From Chloroflexota bacterium (GTDB taxonomy: Bacteria > Chloroflexota > Dehalococcoidia > Lucifugimonadales > Lucifugimonadaceae): 6,903 bases of DNA. The notes under the pieces were generated by a model. That model saw only the letters and a program-made list of their open reading frames with translations, did no database searches and was not told where the DNA came from. The translations under genes were made by a program, and so were the position numbers. Of the stretch, positions 5,052 through 6,903 are shown piece by piece (within the stretch, counting starts at the first letter, position 1; each line of letters starts with the position of its first letter). The stretch spans positions 1-6,903 of the forward strand of contig JACPRT010000074.1 of assembly GCA_016189845.1 (NCBI GenBank), read 5' to 3'.

Positions 5052-6260
5052 ATGACCAACGCGACCGACTGGAAAGCGATCGAGTCGAAATACTACATGC
5101 AGGTCGTCCGCCGTCGCCCCCTGGTGCTCGTGCGAGGCCAGGGCACGAAGGTCTGGGACGACCAGGGACGCGAATATCTGGACTTTACCGCCGGATGGGC
5201 AGTGCTGAACATCGGTCACTCTCATCCGGCCGTGACGGCCGCGATCCGCGACCAGGCCGGGCAGATCCTGCAGATGTCGAACCTCTACTACACGGTGCCG
5301 CAGTTGAAGCTGGCCCAGATCCTGATCGACAACTCGTGCTTCGACCGCGTCTTCTTCGCGAACTCTGGCGCCGAGGCGAACGAGGGGGCATGCAAGCTGG
5401 CGCGCAAGTACGGCCGCCTCAGGCTCAACGGCGCCTACGACATCATCACCACCCATAACTCGTTTCATGGGCGGACCCAGGCCATGATGGCGGCCACCGG
5501 GCAGCCGCACTACCAGGAGAACTGGAAGCCGCTCATGCCCGGCTTCGTGAACGTCGACTACAACAGCATCGATGCGATCAAGCGGGCGACCAGCGAGAAG
5601 ACGTGCGCGGTCCTGGTGGAGCCGATCCAGGGCGAGGGCGGGGTCAACGTGCCCGCGCCCGACTACCTGAAGAAGGTCCAGGCCTGGTGCCGGGAGAGGA
5701 AGCTCCTCTTCATGGTCGATGAGGTCCAGACCGGCATGGGCCGCCTGGGCAAGATGTTCGGCTATCAGCAATTTGGCGTCGAACCCGACGTGATGACGCT
5801 CGCGAAGGCGCTCGGCGCCGGGGCGCCGCTCGGCGCGTTCCTCTGCAAGCAGGAATGCGCCGTGCTCGAGCCTGGCGACCATGGCTCCACGTTCGGCGGC
5901 AACGCCCTCACTACGTCCGCGGGCTGGGCCAGTGCGAAGGTGATCGTCGACGAGAACGTCCCTGCGAAGGCGGCGAAAGCCGGCGCCTACATGACGGGCA
6001 AGCTGACAGCCCTTAAGGAAAAGCACACCTTTGCCAGGGAGGTCAGGGGGATGGGCCTGCTGATCGGCTTCGAAATGACGGACAACCGGTCGGCGGCGGT
6101 GATGCAGGAATGCGAGAAGAACGGATTGCTCGTGAACTCGGTGCGTCCCAACACCATCAGGTTCATGCCGCCTCTGACGGTCTCGAATGAAGAGATCGAC
6201 CGCGCGATCGAGATTTTCGACCGTGCCCTTGCCACCGTGCCTGCGCCCAAACCTGCGTGA
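5052..6260 (+). CDS. argD: acetylornithine aminotransferase ArgD (class III, PLP-dependent)
   Basis: ArgD transfers an amino group from glutamate to N-acetylglutamate semialdehyde, giving N-acetylornithine, in the cytosol. The 402-residue length is typical. Class III motifs appear in order: NSGAEANEGACKLARKY at 104-120 (cofactor phosphate cup), FHGRT at 138-142, EPIQGEGG at 190-197, DEVQTGMGR at 223-231 with D223 contacting the PLP ring nitrogen, the Schiff-base lysine K252 in LAKALG, HGSTFGGN at 277-284 with T280 binding phosphate, and RFMPPL at 370-375. The ATG at 5052 has AGAGGAG four bases upstream and begins where family members begin; the frame upstream to 4998 is spacer sequence. It lies immediately before argH. 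Related class III enzymes (4-aminobutyrate, succinylornithine or lysine-pathway aminotransferases) share these motifs, but the arg neighbours make ArgD the best call. Confidence 0.95.
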   Translation: MTNATDWKAIESKYYMQVVRRRPLVLVRGQGTKVWDDQGREYLDFTAGWAVLNIGHSHPAVTAAIRDQAGQILQMSNLYYTVPQLKLAQILIDNSCFDRVFFANSGAEANEGACKLARKYGRLRLNGAYDIITTHNSFHGRTQAMMAATGQPHYQENWKPLMPGFVNVDYNSIDAIKRATSEKTCAVLVEPIQGEGGVNVPAPDYLKKVQAWCRERKLLFMVDEVQTGMGRLGKMFGYQQFGVEPDVMTLAKALGAGAPLGAFLCKQECAVLEPGDHGSTFGGNALTTSAGWASAKVIVDENVPAKAAKAGAYMTGKLTALKEKHTFAREVRGMGLLIGFEMTDNRSAAVMQECEKNGLLVNSVRPNTIRFMPPLTVSNEEIDRAIEIFDRALATVPAPKPA

Positions 6261-6319
6261 CGGGTAAGACCTCCGGTCCCCGGTCCGCCCGGCGGCGCCT
6301 CGGTGAAGCGAGATCTGGA

Positions 6320-6903
6320 ATGCCGGCGGCGAAGGTGCGCGCCCGCCAGCTGGCCTCCGGCTATACGGTCTCGCTGCACTACGACCGCCGGCTCTACCGC
6401 GAGGACATAGCCGGGTCGATCGCCCACGCAGGGATGCTCGGGCGCCAGGGCATCATCCCGAAGGCGGACGCCAGGCGCATCATCGGTGGCCTCAATACCA
6501 TCGCGCGGGAGATCGAGTCAGAGAAATTTCCGTGGCGCCCAGATCTCGAAGATATCCATATGAACATCGAGGCACGGCTGTTCGACCTCATAGGCGATGC
6601 GGCTGGCAGGCTCCACACGGCGCGGTCGAGGAACGATCAGGTCGCCACCGACACGAGGCTCTACTCGAAGGCGCGGGCAGGTGAGGCGATCGGCTTGCTG
6701 CGAGGCGTTCAGGACGCATTGCTGGGCTCGGCTGAACGAAATCCCGGCCTGGTGCTACCCGGCTATACCCACCTTCAGCGGGCTCAGCCCGTTCTTCTTG
6801 CTCACCACCTGCTCGCGTATTTCGAGATGTTCGACCGCGATGCCGGGCGTTTTGCCGCCGCCCGCTCCGCGGCGGACGTCATGCCGCTTGGCAGCGGCGC
6901 CCT
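6320..6903 (+). CDS. argH: argininosuccinate lyase ArgH (3' end beyond the window)
   Basis: ArgH splits argininosuccinate into arginine and fumarate, the last step of the pathway; it works as a homotetramer of the fumarase/aspartase superfamily. The 194 codons present cover the N-terminal part: YDRRLYREDIAGSIAHA at 21-37, PDLEDIHMNIE at 74-84, the first conserved region HTARSRNDQVATD at 99-111, and GYTHLQRAQP at 148-157 with H151 in the second. The third region, with the catalytic serine loop GSSIMPQKKNP, would lie past the right edge. The start is uncertain. The ATG at 6320 gives nearly the expected length before YDRRLY but has only a weak SD. A GTG at 6257 overlaps the argD stop as GTGA and adds 21 Arg-rich residues. 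In neither case is the usual (W)GGRF motif evident. It is surely in one transcript with argD. Confidence 0.93.
   Translation, partial: MPAAKVRARQLASGYTVSLHYDRRLYREDIAGSIAHAGMLGRQGIIPKADARRIIGGLNTIAREIESEKFPWRPDLEDIHMNIEARLFDLIGDAAGRLHTARSRNDQVATDTRLYSKARAGEAIGLLRGVQDALLGSAERNPGLVLPGYTHLQRAQPVLLAHHLLAYFEMFDRDAGRFAAARSAADVMPLGSGA

Noticed and set aside
4605..6026. 473-codon - strand ORF
   Set aside because: It is antisense to argD and then out of frame through the reductase. Its sequence has the Arg/His/Gly-rich, motif-free look of a shadow ORF, while both overlapped genes have complete family motifs.

Overview
The window is a GC-rich bacterial chromosomal segment (high G/C at third codon positions throughout) dominated by arginine biosynthesis. 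Four arg genes lie on the + strand: argJ (1233-2453), argB (2514-3311), argD (5052-6260) and argH (6320 to the right edge, incomplete). On the - strand are a SIS-domain phosphoglucose/phosphomannose isomerase (65-1153), the first 20 codons of a membrane or secreted protein that follows it (1-62), and a geranylgeranyl-reductase-family flavoprotein (3695-4987). From recall of the families, the short ArgB, the ArgD with its 'TGQPHYQ' and 'PGDHGSTFGGN' segments, the ArgH block around 'HHLLAYFEMFDRDAGRF' and the archaeal-type PGI/PMI together resemble Chloroflexota, perhaps Dehalococcoidia or SAR202-like. This is an impression, not a search result.

Layout: the isomerase and argJ diverge from a 79-base spacer with a recognisable sigma70-type promoter for argJ and a perfect 7-bp inverted repeat. 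argJ and argB are separated by 60 bases containing a hairpin that would bury the argB ribosome binding site. After argB comes about 380 bases without a confident gene (3312-3694); it holds two interlocked inverted repeats with pseudoknot topology and a doubtful ORF. The reductase then runs leftwards, converging on argB and diverging from argD across a 64-base spacer with a 12-bp tandem repeat and a perfect TTGACA. argD and argH follow closely.

Working together: ArgJ makes N-acetylglutamate and recovers the acetyl group from N-acetylornithine, ArgB phosphorylates N-acetylglutamate, ArgD makes N-acetylornithine after the ArgC step, and ArgH releases arginine from argininosuccinate. argC, the carbamoyltransferase gene and argG are not in the window. 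The reductase has no evident link to arginine and looks like an insertion into an arg cluster.

I found no mobile element, CRISPR array, tRNA or rRNA. The genes are ordinary core metabolism. The unexplained structure is in the spacers, mainly 3464-3522.
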